This document shows, piece after piece, positions 25,589 to 36,525 of a DNA stretch of 52,134 nt. The notes under the pieces were generated by a model. That model was given only the letters and a program-made list of their open reading frames with translations. It was not told the origin of the DNA and did not search any database. Location of the stretch: NCBI GenBank assembly GCA_031288715.1, contig JAITQW010000005.1:1-52134 (forward strand), given 5' to 3'. Source of the stretch: Lactobacillales bacterium (GTDB lineage: Bacteria; Bacillota; Bacilli; Lactobacillales; Streptococcaceae). A program made the position numbers and the translations under genes. Position 1 is the stretch's first letter. Every line of letters begins with the position of its first letter.

Positions 25589-28129
25589 TTGAAAGAGATG
25601 GGTTTATATCAGGAAGAGAAGAATTTTGTACTAGGTCGTGTAAATCGTATTTTTTATCAAAATCCAGCGAATTTTTATCAAGTGGTATTGATCAGTGTGC
25701 AAGAAACAAATCTTCAATTTTTTGGAGACGAAATTGTGATTACTGGTAGCATGGGACACTTGCAGGAAGAAGGAGAGTATCGTTTTTATGGAAAGTTAAT
25801 AGAGCATCCAAAGTATGGAGAACAACTGCAAGTAGAAAGCTATGTTCAAGAGGTACCTAATTCAAAAAAGGGCTTAATTACATATTTTTCCAGCAAAAAT
25901 TTTCCTGGAATTGGGAAAAAAACGGCAACACAGATCGTTGACACCTTAGGATCTTACGCTTTGGAAGAGATTTTAGACAATCCTGATTGTTTGCGAAAGG
26001 TTTCTGGTTTAAATAAGGCAAAGCGGGAGATGATTCTGGAAGTTTTGCGTCAAAATTGCGGAATGGATAAAATTATTGTTGGTTTGAATCAATTTGATTT
26101 TGGGAGTCAGTTAGCAGTTACGATCTATAATATTTATAAGAGTGAGACGCTAGAAATTATTCAGAAAAATCCGTATCGCTTGGTAGAAGATGTTGAAGGG
26201 ATTGGGTTTAAAAAAGCGGATGCTATTGCGGATCAGGTCGGAATTGCGTATGATTCATCCGAGCGAATTCGCGCAGCGATTCTTCATGAGTTGTTCCAGT
26301 ATTCCATGACGACTGGAGATACGTATATTGAAGCGGATCGTTTGCTCCCAATGGTTCAAAAAACTTTAGAAAGTTCTAGAAAAGGAGTAATTGAGCCCGA
26401 AATAATTGCGAAGCAGATTATTTTTTTGGGTGAGGAGGGTAAAATTCATCATGATGAAACGAAGTTATTTGAGAAGTCGTTGTTTTATGCTGAACACGGA
26501 ATTGCAAAGTCTATAGCTAGTTTGTTAGCTGATAATAAGAAAATTCAACACAGTCAAAAGAAAATTAAAAAAGGAATTAGCAACATTGAGAAGAAGTTTC
26601 ATATTTCTTATGGAGATTCTCAAAGAGAGGCTATTGAAAAGGCTATTAATTCTCCATTTTTCATATTGACAGGGGGACCAGGGACTGGAAAAACGACAGT
26701 GATTAATGGGATCGTTCATTTATTTTCCAAGTTGAACGATTGTTCTTTAGATATTCATGATTACAATGGAGATTTTCCGATTCTTTTAGCTGCACCCACT
26801 GGGCGTGCTGCAAAAAGAATGAATGAAACGACTCATTTGCCAGCAGTGACGATTCATCGTTTATTAGGACTTTCTGGGCATGAGAGTGTACATTCTGAAG
26901 AAGTGATAGAATTGAAAGGTAGCTTGTTGATTGTTGATGAATTTTCTATGGTTGACACATGGTTAGCCAATCTACTTTTGAAAGCAGTTCCTCTAAATAT
27001 GCAAGTGATTTTTGTAGGTGACAAGGATCAATTACCTTCGGTGAGCCCTGGTCAGGTATTGCATGATTTATTAACGATTTCAGGAATTCCTCAAATGGAA
27101 TTGACGGATATTTATCGACAAGAGAAAGACTCTTCCATTATTTCACTGGCTCATGAAATTAAACAGGGTAGTTTGCCTATTGATTTTACAAAAAATCAAA
27201 AAGATCGCTCTTTTTTTGCAGGGAGCGCGTATGATATTGAGATTTTGATTCGACAAATTGTGACAAAGGCAAAAGAGAAGGGTTATACTGCTCAAGAGAT
27301 TCAAATTTTGGCACCGATGTATCGTGGAATTGCAGGAATTGATGCGTTAAACAAGATGATACAAAATGTTTTTAATCCCAATCTTGATGGTACAAAGAAG
27401 GAAGTGAAGACGCCGTATAATGTCTATCGAATTGGAGATAAAATCTTGCATTTGGTAAATGATCCAGAGAGAAATGTTTTCAATGGAGATTTCGGGATGA
27501 TTACGGGGATCATTGAAGCGAAAAATTCTGCGGATCGTTTAGATGAGTTGGTTATTGATTTTGATGGTACGCAGGTGAGCTATACTCGAAATGAGTGGTC
27601 AAAGATCACCTTGAGTTATGCTTGTTCGATTCACAAATCTCAAGGTTCAGAGTTTAGACTGGTGATTTTACCAATGCTTAGGCAATATAATCGGATGTTA
27701 AAACGTAATCTTCTATATACAGCGATTACTAGAAGTAAAGAAAGTCTAATTTTACTTGGTGAAGAGTCGGCATTTTATGATTGTGTTCACTCAGAAGAAG
27801 TTTATCGGCGAACCATGTTGAAAAGCCGTTTGGAAGAAAAAAAATTTAATTTTAGTGTAGATGAAGCAAACGAAGAAGGATCATCTTCGAAAGACAATGT
27901 TAAATTATCTGAACAAAATTATATTGAAGGATTTATTCTTAAAAAAGATTCTAACTCTTATGTTGCAAAAGAAATTTTCATTGAAGGAGATAACCCAAAA
28001 GAGGAACGAATTTTGGTTGAAGAAGAAAATTCAGATTCTCTTACGATGAGAAAAATCGCAAGTGGATCTATTGATCCAATGATTGGTATGGATGGTATCA
28101 CACCGTATCATTTTGTTAGAACCTGTTAA
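25589..28129 (+). CDS. recD2: RecD2 ATP-dependent 5'-3' DNA helicase
   Basis: An SF1B helicase not bound to RecBC, acting in DNA repair and fork stability in Gram-positives. Length 846 residues. It has an N-terminal OB-like domain, a helix-hairpin-helix region (NFPGIGKKTATQIVDTLG near 105 and VEGIGFKKADAIADQVG near 205), Walker A LTGGPGTGKTTVING near 363, motif II VDEFSMVDTWL, motif III GDKDQLPSVSPGQVL, and motif VI LLYTAITRSKESL. A long acidic C-terminal tail beyond about residue 750 is variable in the family. TTG start with TAGGAGGT upstream. A dispersed repeat begins at its 3' end. Confidence 0.94.
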   Translation: MKEMGLYQEEKNFVLGRVNRIFYQNPANFYQVVLISVQETNLQFFGDEIVITGSMGHLQEEGEYRFYGKLIEHPKYGEQLQVESYVQEVPNSKKGLITYFSSKNFPGIGKKTATQIVDTLGSYALEEILDNPDCLRKVSGLNKAKREMILEVLRQNCGMDKIIVGLNQFDFGSQLAVTIYNIYKSETLEIIQKNPYRLVEDVEGIGFKKADAIADQVGIAYDSSERIRAAILHELFQYSMTTGDTYIEADRLLPMVQKTLESSRKGVIEPEIIAKQIIFLGEEGKIHHDETKLFEKSLFYAEHGIAKSIASLLADNKKIQHSQKKIKKGISNIEKKFHISYGDSQREAIEKAINSPFFILTGGPGTGKTTVINGIVHLFSKLNDCSLDIHDYNGDFPILLAAPTGRAAKRMNETTHLPAVTIHRLLGLSGHESVHSEEVIELKGSLLIVDEFSMVDTWLANLLLKAVPLNMQVIFVGDKDQLPSVSPGQVLHDLLTISGIPQMELTDIYRQEKDSSIISLAHEIKQGSLPIDFTKNQKDRSFFAGSAYDIEILIRQIVTKAKEKGYTAQEIQILAPMYRGIAGIDALNKMIQNVFNPNLDGTKKEVKTPYNVYRIGDKILHLVNDPERNVFNGDFGMITGIIEAKNSADRLDELVIDFDGTQVSYTRNEWSKITLSYACSIHKSQGSEFRLVILPMLRQYNRMLKRNLLYTAITRSKESLILLGEESAFYDCVHSEEVYRRTMLKSRLEEKKFNFSVDEANEEGSSSKDNVKLSEQNYIEGFILKKDSNSYVAKEIFIEGDNPKEERILVEEENSDSLTMRKIASGSIDPMIGMDGITPYHFVRTC

Positions 28130-28245
28130 TGCCCTCTTTTTTCGGTGTTGAAAACAGAAAGGTACATCCTGTCTAAGTTCTGCTGCACTGCATGCCGCAA
28201 TCACTAAGGCAGTTCGCAATTTCGCTATTATGCGAGTGTTGAATA
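28118..28245. repeat. Dispersed intergenic repeat, copy at recD2 3' end
   Basis: Begins with AGAACCTGTTAATGCCCTC, overlapping the last codons of recD2, and contains GAAAGGTACATCCTGTC, TTCTGCTGCAC, CAATCACTAAGGCAGTTCGC and TTTCGCTATTATGCGA. These are the same modules in the same order as the 12691 array. The overlap suggests that the repeat supplied the present stop codon of recD2. Confidence 0.6.
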
Positions 28246-28281
28246 AAAGAAGTTATCAATGAAAATTAAAGGAGAATTTTT

Positions 28282-29496
28282 GTGTATCATTTTGAAATTG
28301 GAATCAAACCTTCGGAACATGATGCATTTATTGCATCACATCCTTTAGCTAATCTTTTGCAATCGAGTGGTTGGGCAAAGGTGAAGGGTAATTGGGGAAG
28401 TGAAATTGTAGGTGTCTATCATGACGATTCTTTGGTGGCTAGTGCACAATTATTGATTCGTAAACTTCCTTTGGGAATGACAATGATTTACATTTCTAGA
28501 GGTCCGTTAATGGATTATAGCAATGAACCTTTAGTGAAAATCATGCTTAAGGGGTTGCGTTTCTTTGGCGCCAGTCAACGAGCGTTGTTTGTAAAAATGG
28601 ATCCTACAATCAAATATCGTGCATTTCAACCAGGAGAAGAGGCAACTATTTTAGGAGATGCGCCAAAGACGATTCACAGGTTGCAACGTGCAGGATTGAA
28701 ATGGCAAGGATTAACGGGAAAAATGGTTGATACAGTACAACCGCGTTTTCAAGCGAATGTGTATAGAGAAAATTTTGGTGAGGATAAATTATCAAAGAAA
28801 ACTCGGCAAATGCTGCGTACTGCTCGTAAAAAAGAAATTGAAATCCAAAAAGGTGGGATGGAGTTTATTCCTCAATTTGCTGAAATTATGAAGAAGACGG
28901 AGAAGCGTCAGGGGATTGCCTTACGAAATGCAGATTATTATAAAAAGTTATTGCAAACTTATCCAGATAGTTCGTTTATTATGTTGGCGAAACTCAACTT
29001 GCGTAAATTGCATGGTGATACTACACAACGGTATAAAGAAGAGGAAAGAGAATTTCAAAAATTGAAAGAAAACCAAGTGAAGAAAAAACATCAATTGAAG
29101 GAAGTAAGAGATTCTTTAATTCGTGAACTAAGCGAATTAAATGAAAAAATTAAAAAATCAGGTGAAGAAGTTATCATTGCAGGGACATTGACGATTGTTT
29201 TTGCAAGGACGAGCGAAATTTTATATGCAGGAATGGATGAAGATTACAAAAGATATATGCCAGCTTATTTGACTTGGTTTGATAGTATTCAAGAAGCATT
29301 TGCTATGGGTGTACAAACATGTAATTTAGGTGGATTAGAGTCTAATTTAAACAATGGGTTGTTGCAGTTTAAGCGGCATTTTAATCCAACAATCGAAGAA
29401 TTTATTGGGGAATTTGATCTACCTGTTAATCGATTTTTATTTACGCTTAGTCAATGTGTATATAAGTTGAAAAAGTATCGGAAGAAGAAAGTGTGA
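28282..29496 (+). CDS. FemX/MurM-type aminoacyl transferase of peptidoglycan bridge synthesis
   Basis: Members use aminoacyl-tRNA to add bridge residues to the lysine of lipid II at the membrane's inner face. The 404-residue product has two GNAT-like halves: LQSSGWAKVKGNWGSE near residue 28 and IYISRGPLMDYSN, then EIMKKTEKRQGIALRNADYY. An antiparallel coiled coil (about residues 245-295, rich in Lys and Glu) is a Fem hallmark. The C-terminal half has IAGTLTIVFARTSEILYAGM and GGLESNLNNGLLQFKRHFNP. GTG start with AAGGAGA upstream. Which amino acid is added cannot be told. The gene is downstream of recD2 but separated by a repeat. Confidence 0.88.
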   Translation: MYHFEIGIKPSEHDAFIASHPLANLLQSSGWAKVKGNWGSEIVGVYHDDSLVASAQLLIRKLPLGMTMIYISRGPLMDYSNEPLVKIMLKGLRFFGASQRALFVKMDPTIKYRAFQPGEEATILGDAPKTIHRLQRAGLKWQGLTGKMVDTVQPRFQANVYRENFGEDKLSKKTRQMLRTARKKEIEIQKGGMEFIPQFAEIMKKTEKRQGIALRNADYYKKLLQTYPDSSFIMLAKLNLRKLHGDTTQRYKEEEREFQKLKENQVKKKHQLKEVRDSLIRELSELNEKIKKSGEEVIIAGTLTIVFARTSEILYAGMDEDYKRYMPAYLTWFDSIQEAFAMGVQTCNLGGLESNLNNGLLQFKRHFNPTIEEFIGEFDLPVNRFLFTLSQCVYKLKKYRKKKV

Positions 29497-29530
29497 AAGA
29501 TGGTGAATAAGAAAATTGTTTTTTTATTTC

Positions 29531-29605
29531 TTATGCGGTTTTGAGTAAATTTTTAAAATAATCAATGCGTTCGGTTTGTTTATCCGATAAGCCTAATGGA
29601 TATGC
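29531..29605 (-). pseudogene. Short C-terminal coding fragment, unidentified
   Basis: A minus-strand frame of 24 codons (AYPLGLSDKQTERIDYFK and five more residues) ends with a proper stop at 29531-29533 and is closed by a stop at its upstream end. The amphipathic helix looks like the end of a real protein, but I cannot name the family. No start is present. It may be chance. Confidence 0.2.
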
Positions 29606-29682
29606 TTAAGCGGAAGTTAAATTTAAATAAGTCAAATGAAATGATTGGCAAGAAATTTTTTATTTATTTTTTCAATCAATAA

Positions 29683-29755
29683 AGCCACCAATCGGATTTG
29701 AACCGATGACCTCTTCCTTACCATGGAAGTGCTCTACCTACTAAGCTATGGCGGC
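29683..29755 (-). tRNA. tRNA-Thr (anticodon GGT)
   Basis: On the minus strand the acceptor GCCGCCA pairs with TGGTGGC (one G-T). The D-arm is GCTTAGTAGGTAGAGC, the anticodon stem CTTCC/GGAAG encloses the loop ATGGTAA (anticodon GGT), and the T-arm is ATCGG-TTCAAAT-CCGAT. The discriminator is T and CCA is not encoded. It stands alone between the fem-type gene and the LRR relic. Confidence 0.95.
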
Positions 29756-29947
29756 AAATAGTAAAAATTGAACCACATGTTTCAACAAAGAAATTCTACT
29801 AGACAGCAAAGATGCTGTCAATATAGGTTTTCGGAAGTTATTGATGATATTTTTAAAAATAGGGAGAAATAATAGATTTTAAAAATAAAACATGTAATAA
29901 TTTGCGTATTATTGAAAAAGTAAAAAAGGTAAATTGGATCGATAAAT

Positions 29948-31018
29948 ATGAAATTTAAAAAAATATCATATATTATTGTTGTGGTTATCTGTGTTTTTTT
30001 GTTTTACGACTTTAAAAACGATCTTGTATTAGCAGAGATCAAAATTATTGAAAATGGAATTGTTTATAAACAAAAAGCAGATAAGACATTTTCGGTAATA
30101 GGATTTGAAAATGAACAAAATCCACAAAACATGATTGAGATTCCTGATAAAATCGTAATATCAATTCCTGGTAATGTTAATGTTCATTTTCTGGTAACTG
30201 AAATTTCAGATGGTGCTTTTTCTAATAATAAAAACATTACAAAAATCATACTACCTCCTAGTATAAATAAAATAGGAAGTCTTGCTTTTTCAATGTGCTA
30301 CAATTTAGAAGAACTTATTTTTATAGATAGTGCTAACTGTCAGTTAGAGGAAATAGGGGTTGCTGCTTTTGGAAAAACTAATTTAAAAGCGTTAAAGATT
30401 CCGTCTTCTATTAAATACATTCGTTGAAAAGCATTTACAGAATGTAAACAACTCAAATGGATTATTTTTGAGCCAGAATCTGAATTACTAGAGGTTGCTG
30501 ATTTATTTTTGGATCAATTAAACGATATAAGAGAAATATATTTTCAAAAAGGATTTTTTTCTTATAGATTTTTTGTTTCTCATCAAACAGCGGAGATTCT
30601 AGGTTTTATAAAATGTTTTTCAAACAATCCCATCTGCTGTATTCCTGCAATGGTTTGTTTGGGAGATCAAAATTTAAAGATAACCTCTATTGCTAAAGGC
30701 GCTTTTGCTCGATCACCGTACTTAAAAAAAATAAATTATGAAGAGAATTCTAATCTAGAAATCATTAAGAATTCTGCTTTTATAGAATGCTCTAATCTTG
30801 AAGAGTTAGATCTTCCAAAATCAGTAAAAGCAATAGAAGAACAAGTTTTTTGTTCTTGTGATTTATTAACCAAGATAACGATTGAAGAAGGATCTTGTAT
30901 TGTACCACAACTTTTATCGAAAGATTGGTCCTTTCAAGTAATGGATAAACCCATACTATATAAAATGATATTCTCTAAAATAAACTCATCAAAATATACT
31001 TTAGTGCCTGACTTTTGA
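29948..31018 (+). pseudogene. BspA-like leucine-rich-repeat surface protein, split by an in-frame TGA
   Basis: Two frames, 29948-30427 and 30428-31018, are in the same phase and together would make a 356-residue protein. Residues 1-30 form a signal peptide (IIVVVICVFLFYDF, ending LVLAE). Several LRR_5 repeats follow: ITEISDGAFSNNKNITKIIL, IGSLAFSMCYNLEELIF, IGVAAFGKTNLKALKIP, and, after the stop, KAFTECKQLKWIIF, IAKGAFARSPYLKKINY, IIKNSAFIECSNLEELDLP. The TGA at 30425-30427 stands where the repeat expects a Gly or similar, so one substitution explains it. BspA-type proteins bind host or cell-surface partners. No LPxTG motif or other anchor is seen. Confidence 0.7.
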
Positions 31019-31280
31019 AAACATAAGGTTTTAGCTCAAAGATCTCAGAGTCTGGCCCATACTTCTAAGTGAAATGAATTTTTAGGTTTCAAAACTGTTA
31101 ACAGTCTCTCAACATTAAGCAGTGTTCTTGGTTTCATAAACATAGTCAATTATAGAAAATTTTGTGATTATTTAGTTTCAATGTCATTTATTCTTGCCTG
31201 CTTGTCTGCTTTTTCCATTAAGAGTAGAATGTATTTGTTTTAAGCTAGGTTAATGAAGACGGAATTTTCGAGGAGATCTA

Positions 31281-31961
31281 ATGACATATCCAAATAAATA
31301 TAACTTATCACCAAAAGAAGAGCTTTTTATAATTAAGAAAAATATGATTGAATTGATATATAATGCAGGGCAATTTGAATCATTGAGCACAACAAGATTA
31401 CAAACAGAAGAAGTTATTAAATATAATAAAGCAAACAATGTGTCTGTAAATGAGCTATTGACAATTATAAATTTAAAAAAAGGATTTGAGCTTATAGAAA
31501 AATTTGTTAAAAACGATATGTTTGAATTTGCAAAATCTGTTAATAGATTAGTTGCTGCAGAAGATGCGCTTGCCCCTGGGGAAATACGTACAGGAAATGT
31601 GCAAGTTCCAACGGAAACACAATTATATATTCCATCAATTCCTGCACAAAAAAAAGTGGAAAATTATTTTTTAAATTTATCGTTAAAAACATCCTCCTCC
31701 TCGGCAACCAATATTGCTTTAGAGACATTTTTGTATATAACAAAGAATCAACTATTTTGGGATGGGAACAAGCGAACAGCTCTTATTGTTGCAAATAAAA
31801 TTTTATTTGAAGCAAATGCGGGCATTTTTTCGATTCCAGAAGCGATATTTGTAGAATTTAACAAATTATTAAGCAATTATTACGATGGTAATGAAGCTGA
31901 AAAAGAAACACTGAAGCAATTTTTGTATAAAAATACAATTTTTGGAATTGATTATGAATAG
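31281..31961 (+). CDS. Fic-family protein with altered catalytic motif
   Basis: Fic enzymes transfer AMP or related groups to target proteins through a histidine in H-x-F-x-(D/E)-G-N-(G/K)-R. In this 226-residue protein the motif near residue 156 reads NQLFWDGNKRTALI, so Gln stands at the histidine position while the anion-binding D-G-N-K-R part is kept. The flap precedes it (QLYIPSIPAQK near 112), and helical segments surround the motif. The N-terminal region FESLSTTRLQTEEV lies where class II Fic proteins carry their S-x-x-x-E-G-N inhibitory helix, but the E-G-N is not evident. It is probably non-AMPylating or uses other chemistry. GAGGAGAT lies before the ATG. The 31019-31280 gap holds no gene. 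Confidence 0.7.
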   Translation: MTYPNKYNLSPKEELFIIKKNMIELIYNAGQFESLSTTRLQTEEVIKYNKANNVSVNELLTIINLKKGFELIEKFVKNDMFEFAKSVNRLVAAEDALAPGEIRTGNVQVPTETQLYIPSIPAQKKVENYFLNLSLKTSSSSATNIALETFLYITKNQLFWDGNKRTALIVANKILFEANAGIFSIPEAIFVEFNKLLSNYYDGNEAEKETLKQFLYKNTIFGIDYE

Positions 31962-32028
31962 TAATTCTATGTATTTCAGATGAAAATACTATGTAAGTAG
32001 GTGGTTTTAAAATAAGGAGTGAAGCGAA

Positions 32029-34821
32029 ATGAAAATGAAGGAGACATTAAATTTAGGAAAAACTGCTTTTCCGATGCGAGGTAATTTACCAAATCGTGAA
32101 GCAGGTTGGCAAAGAGAATGGGAAGAAAGCAAGGTTTATGAAACTCGTCAGAAGATTAATAAAGGTAAGCCATCGTTTGTTTTGCATGATGGGCCTCCGT
32201 ATGCCAATGGGAATATCCACTTGGGACATTCATTGAACAAGATTTCAAAAGATATTATTGTTCGGGCGAAGTCAATGAGTGGTTTTCGTGCACCATTTGT
32301 GCCAGGTTGGGATACGCATGGCTTGCCGATTGAGCAGGTATTAACGAATCAAGGTGTGAAACGCAAGGAAATGTTGCTTCCTGATTATTTGGAAAAGTGT
32401 CGAGAATATGCCTTATCTCAAGTAGATAAGCAACGAGAAGATTTCAAACGTTTGGGAGTAAGTGGAGATTGGGAAAATCCTTATATCACACTAGACCCTG
32501 CTTATGAAGCTTCGCAAATTCGCGTGTTTGGAAAGATGGCAGAAAAAGGATACATCTACAAAGGGTTGAAACCAATTTATTGGTCACCTTCCTCTGAGTC
32601 TTCATTGGCAGAAGCGGAAATTGAGTACAAAGATGTGAAGTCTCCTTCCATTTATGTTGCATTCCAAGTTGCGGATGGGAAGGGTGTATTAGAAACAGAT
32701 GTTGAATTCGTAATATGGACGACTACGCCATGGACCTTGCCCGCTAATCTTGGCATTTCAGTAAATCCTGATTTTGATTATGCTGTGGTAAAGGTGGAGA
32801 ATCGTAAATTCGTAGTTGCCAAAGAAATGCTTGAGAGTGTGGCAGAAAAAATTGGTTGGGATAGTTATGAGGTGACTCAAGCCATTAAGGGTAGTGAGCT
32901 AGATCATGTAACGGCACAACATCCATTTTACGACCGTACTTCTTTGGTAATGCTTGGAAATCACGTTACAGATGAAGCTGGAACTGGACTAGTTCATACA
33001 GCTCCAGGTTTTGGTGAGGAAGATTACATTATCGGTAAAAAATATGGCTTAGAGATCCTTTCTCCTGTTGATGGCAAAGGATTGTATACAAACGAAGCTC
33101 CAGGTTTTGAAGGTATTTTTTATGATAAGGCAAATCCTATGATCACGGATTTGTTGAAAGAAAAAGGTGCGTTATTGAAATTAGATTTCTTTATTCATAG
33201 TTATCCGCATGATTGGCGTACGAAAAAACCGGTAATTTACCGTGCTACGACACAATGGTTTGCTTCAATTAATAAATTTCGTCAGGATATTTTAAATGAG
33301 ATAGAAAAAGTTGATTGGATTGTTTCCTGGGGAAAGACTCGTTTGTACAACATGGTTCGTGATCGCGGAGATTGGGTAATTTCGCGTCAAAGAGCATGGG
33401 GAGTGCCACTGCCAATCTTTTATGCAGAAAATGGAGAATCAATTATTACACCTGAAACGGTTGAACATGTAGCAAAGTTGATTGCTAAATTTGGTTCCAG
33501 GGTTTGGTATGAGAGAGAAGCAAAGGAATTATTGCCAGATGGCTTTACTCATCCAGACTCACCTAACGGGAAATTTACGAAAGAAAAAGATATCATGGAT
33601 GTGTGGTTTGACTCTGGTTCTTCGCATACAGGAGTGTTGCGTGAACGTGAAAATTTAAGCTTTCCAGCGGATCTATATTTGGAAGGATCGGATCAATATC
33701 GTGGTTGGTTTAATTCATCGATTACGACTTCTGTTGGAGTGTACGAAATTGCACCCTATAAAGCGGTTCTTTCACAAGGTTTTGTTTTAGATGGTGATGG
33801 TCGCAAAATGAGCAAGTCACTTGGAAATATTATCGCTCCTACTCAAGTGATTAAGCAATATGGAGCAGATGTTTTGCGTTTATGGGTAGCATCTGTGGAT
33901 ACGGAAGCAGATGTGCGTGTTTCGATGGATATCTTGGGGCAGGTTTCTGAGATTTATCGGAAAATTAGAAATACGATGCGTTTTTTGCTTGCCAATACGA
34001 ATGATTTTAATTCGTTGAAGGATACGATTGCTTATGAAGAGTTACGTTCAGTTGATAAGTATATGATTGTTCGCTTGAATCATGTGGTAAAAGCAATCCG
34101 TGAAGAAGGTTATGATAAATACAATTTCGGATACGTGCACAAGCTCATGATTCAATTTTTAACGAACGATTTATCGGCATTTTATTTAGATTTTGCAAAA
34201 GATATTGTGTATATCGAAGGTGCTGATCACAAGGATCGTCGTTCGATGCAGACGGTTTTCTATCAAATTTTAGTAGCATTGACTAAATTATTAACGCCAA
34301 TTCTCCCACATACCGCAGAAGAAATTTGGACGCAGTTAGAGTACGAGGAAGAAGCATTTGTTCAATTAGCAGAATTTCCTGAAGCAGAAACATTTGCGAA
34401 TGAAGAAGAATTGATTGAAAAATGGTCGGCATTTTTAGGTTTTCGTGACAAAGTGTTAAAAGTTTTAGAAGAAGCGCGGATTGAAAAGGAAATTGGAAAG
34501 TCGATGGAAGCAAAGGTGACGGTTTATCCGAAAGAAGGATTGCGGACACTGTTTTCTTCCTTGAACAGCAATATTGCTCAGTTGCTGATTGTTTCTGAAT
34601 TTGAAATTGCAAAAACGGATGCACCTAAGGAGGCAATTTTATTTGATGATGTTGCTATTTTGGTGGAGCGTGCGTCAGGGGAGGTTTGCATTCGTTGTAG
34701 ACGTACAGATGAAACAGTAGGAAAGAGCAATAATGCTCATTTAAAGGATGTTTGTGATCATTGCGCAAAGATTTTAGAAAGTTATTTTCCTGAAGCAGTA
34801 GCTGAAGGATTTGAAAAATGA
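32029..34821 (+). CDS. ileS: Isoleucine--tRNA ligase
   Basis: Charges tRNA-Ile and edits mischarged valine. Length 930 residues, normal for the bacterial type. Class I motifs: [18 protein letters not shown] near residue 58, the editing domain ([20 protein letters not shown] and [15 protein letters not shown]), and [12 protein letters not shown] near 595. The C-terminal zinc finger has [11 protein letters not shown] and [18 protein letters not shown] precedes ATGAAAATGAAG. No T-box leader is seen in the 67 bases after the fic-like gene. Confidence 0.96.
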   Translation: MKMKETLNLGKTAFPMRGNLPNREAGWQREWEESKVYETRQKINKGKPSFVLHDGPPYANGNIHLGHSLNKISKDIIVRAKSMSGFRAPFVPGWDTHGLPIEQVLTNQGVKRKEMLLPDYLEKCREYALSQVDKQREDFKRLGVSGDWENPYITLDPAYEASQIRVFGKMAEKGYIYKGLKPIYWSPSSESSLAEAEIEYKDVKSPSIYVAFQVADGKGVLETDVEFVIWTTTPWTLPANLGISVNPDFDYAVVKVENRKFVVAKEMLESVAEKIGWDSYEVTQAIKGSELDHVTAQHPFYDRTSLVMLGNHVTDEAGTGLVHTAPGFGEEDYIIGKKYGLEILSPVDGKGLYTNEAPGFEGIFYDKANPMITDLLKEKGALLKLDFFIHSYPHDWRTKKPVIYRATTQWFASINKFRQDILNEIEKVDWIVSWGKTRLYNMVRDRGDWVISRQRAWGVPLPIFYAENGESIITPETVEHVAKLIAKFGSRVWYEREAKELLPDGFTHPDSPNGKFTKEKDIMDVWFDSGSSHTGVLRERENLSFPADLYLEGSDQYRGWFNSSITTSVGVYEIAPYKAVLSQGFVLDGDGRKMSKSLGNIIAPTQVIKQYGADVLRLWVASVDTEADVRVSMDILGQVSEIYRKIRNTMRFLLANTNDFNSLKDTIAYEELRSVDKYMIVRLNHVVKAIREEGYDKYNFGYVHKLMIQFLTNDLSAFYLDFAKDIVYIEGADHKDRRSMQTVFYQILVALTKLLTPILPHTAEEIWTQLEYEEEAFVQLAEFPEAETFANEEELIEKWSAFLGFRDKVLKVLEEARIEKEIGKSMEAKVTVYPKEGLRTLFSSLNSNIAQLLIVSEFEIAKTDAPKEAILFDDVAILVERASGEVCIRCRRTDETVGKSNNAHLKDVCDHCAKILESYFPEAVAEGFEK

Positions 34822-35037
34822 GAAAGTTTGAAGAGACTTAAAAAAGAATGTATATTGGGAGTAGATAGTATTATAAAAGATACATTGAATGATTTTATGA
34901 TTCCGAGCTTTTTGATATTTTTTGTGCTGAGTTGTTAGCAGGTCCTTAATGAATTAGCTACCTAGATAATATATAGTTTTTGGTGCATCAGAATTAGGTT
35001 AATAAACAGATTCTTAGAATTTAGGAGGAGTAAAAAG

Positions 35038-36387
35038 ATGGCACATATAAAATTTGATTATTCAAAAACGTCTTCTTTTGTAGGGGAACATGAGCTTAGA
35101 TTTATGCAATCACAGGTAAGTGTAGCTGATGAATTGTTGCGTAAGGGAAAAGGTGCAGGCGCTGATTTTTTAGGTTGGCTGGATCTCCCTGTTAACTATG
35201 ATAAGGGAGAATTTTCAAGGATTAAAAGATCGGCAACAAAAATTCAAAAGGATTCGGAAGTTTTGATTGTGATTGGAATCGGTGGTTCTTATTTAGGAGC
35301 TCGAGCAGCCATTGATTTTTTAAACAATCATTTTTATAATTTGCAAACTCAGAATGAACGTAAAGCACCACAAATTTTGTATGCAGGTAATTCGATTTCT
35401 TCGACTTATTTGTATGAGTTGGTTGAATACGTGAAAAATAAAGATTTTTCAGTAAATGTAATTTCTAAATCAGGAACAACTACAGAGCCTGCCATTGCAT
35501 TTCGTGTTTTAAAGGATTTATTGATTCAAAAATATGGAAAGGAAGAAGCAAACAAGCGGATTTATGCCACAACTGATAAAGTTAAAGGTGCAGTTAAGGT
35601 TCAAGCGGATGCTCAAGACTGGGAAACATTTGTGATCCCTGATGATGTTGGTGGACGTTTTTCTGTTTTGACAGCGGTGGGGTTACTACCGATTGCTGTA
35701 AGTAGTGTAGATATTGATGCACTGATGAAAGGGGCAGCTGATGCTCGAAGTGAGTTTTCTTCGGACAAAATAGAAGAGAACTTAGCATATCAGTATGCAG
35801 CTATACGCAATATTTTGTATCGCAAAGGAAAAACTACAGAGTTATTAATCAATTATGAGCCTTCATTACAGTATTTTTCTGAGTGGTGGAAACAATTAGC
35901 TGGAGAGAGTGAAGGTAAAGATCAGAAGGGTATTTATCCGTCTTCTGCCAATTTCTCAACTGATTTACATTCATTAGGTCAATATATTCAAGAAGGTTCA
36001 CGAATCATGTTTGAAACTGTGATTAAGGTTGAAAATCCTAGACATAACGTTACAATTCCAAAAGAGGTAGAAGACTTGGATGGACTTGGGTATTTGGAAG
36101 GAAGAGATGTTGATTTTGTAAATACCAAAGCGTATGAAGGAGTATTGCTTGCCCATACTGATGGAAATGTTCCAAATATGGTCGTGACAATTCCACGTCA
36201 AGATGAGTATACACTTGGATATTTGATTTATTTCTTCGAATTAGCGATTAGTTTATCTGGATATTTGAATGGAATTAATCCGTTTGATCAACCTGGAGTG
36301 GAAGCGTATAAGAAAAATATGTTTGCTTTGTTAGGCAAACATGGCTTTGAAGATTTGGGGAAGGAATTAAACACACGACTATCATAA
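35038..36387 (+). CDS. pgi: Glucose-6-phosphate isomerase
   Basis: Interconverts glucose 6-phosphate and fructose 6-phosphate in glycolysis. At 449 residues it has the length of the short Gram-positive type. Motifs: [18 protein letters not shown] near residue 79, [18 protein letters not shown] near 142, [19 protein letters not shown] near 202, and the catalytic His in [14 protein letters not shown] near 307. AGGAGG lies before the ATG. The 215 bases before it contain an AGCAGGTCCTTAATG string like the ends of the dispersed repeat but no gene. A perfect terminator follows. Confidence 0.96.
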   Translation: MAHIKFDYSKTSSFVGEHELRFMQSQVSVADELLRKGKGAGADFLGWLDLPVNYDKGEFSRIKRSATKIQKDSEVLIVIGIGGSYLGARAAIDFLNNHFYNLQTQNERKAPQILYAGNSISSTYLYELVEYVKNKDFSVNVISKSGTTTEPAIAFRVLKDLLIQKYGKEEANKRIYATTDKVKGAVKVQADAQDWETFVIPDDVGGRFSVLTAVGLLPIAVSSVDIDALMKGAADARSEFSSDKIEENLAYQYAAIRNILYRKGKTTELLINYEPSLQYFSEWWKQLAGESEGKDQKGIYPSSANFSTDLHSLGQYIQEGSRIMFETVIKVENPRHNVTIPKEVEDLDGLGYLEGRDVDFVNTKAYEGVLLAHTDGNVPNMVVTIPRQDEYTLGYLIYFFELAISLSGYLNGINPFDQPGVEAYKKNMFALLGKHGFEDLGKELNTRLS

Positions 36388-36395
36388 ATTTTGAA

Positions 36396-36430
36396 AGAGA
36401 TGCCTTGTTTTGACGAGGCATCTCTCTTTA
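36396..36430 (+). terminator. Terminator after pgi
   Basis: AGAGATGCCT (36396-36405) pairs perfectly with AGGCATCTCT (36416-36425), followed by CTTTA. It insulates pgi from the bacteriocin promoter 11 bases downstream. Confidence 0.75.
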
Positions 36431-36440
36431 CAACTTGCCC

Positions 36441-36469
36441 TTGACAATCAATATATGTATATATATTAT
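36441..36469 (+). promoter_or_regulatory. Consensus promoter of the circular bacteriocin locus
   Basis: TTGACA (36441-36446), exactly 17 bases, TATTAT (36464-36469). It lies 57 bases ahead of the precursor gene, directly after the pgi terminator. No regulator-binding repeat is evident nearby, so expression may be constitutive. Confidence 0.8.
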
Positions 36470-36525
36470 GCATTTGTCAGTGTTTTTTGCATAATAATTT
36501 ATTTTACATAGTAAGGAAGATGCTT

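Noticed and set aside
30425-30427. Recoded TGA (selenocysteine or Trp) in the LRR gene
   Set aside because: TGA ends other genes here (for example cysS and gltX), no SECIS-like hairpin or sel genes are seen, and the repeat position usually takes Gly. A plain nonsense mutation is simpler.
36487-36525. Longer start for the circular bacteriocin precursor (MHNNLFYIVRKMLM extension)
   Set aside because: No ribosome binding site serves the upstream ATG, and the AAGGAAG site plus the alignment with pre-circularin A both point to 36526.
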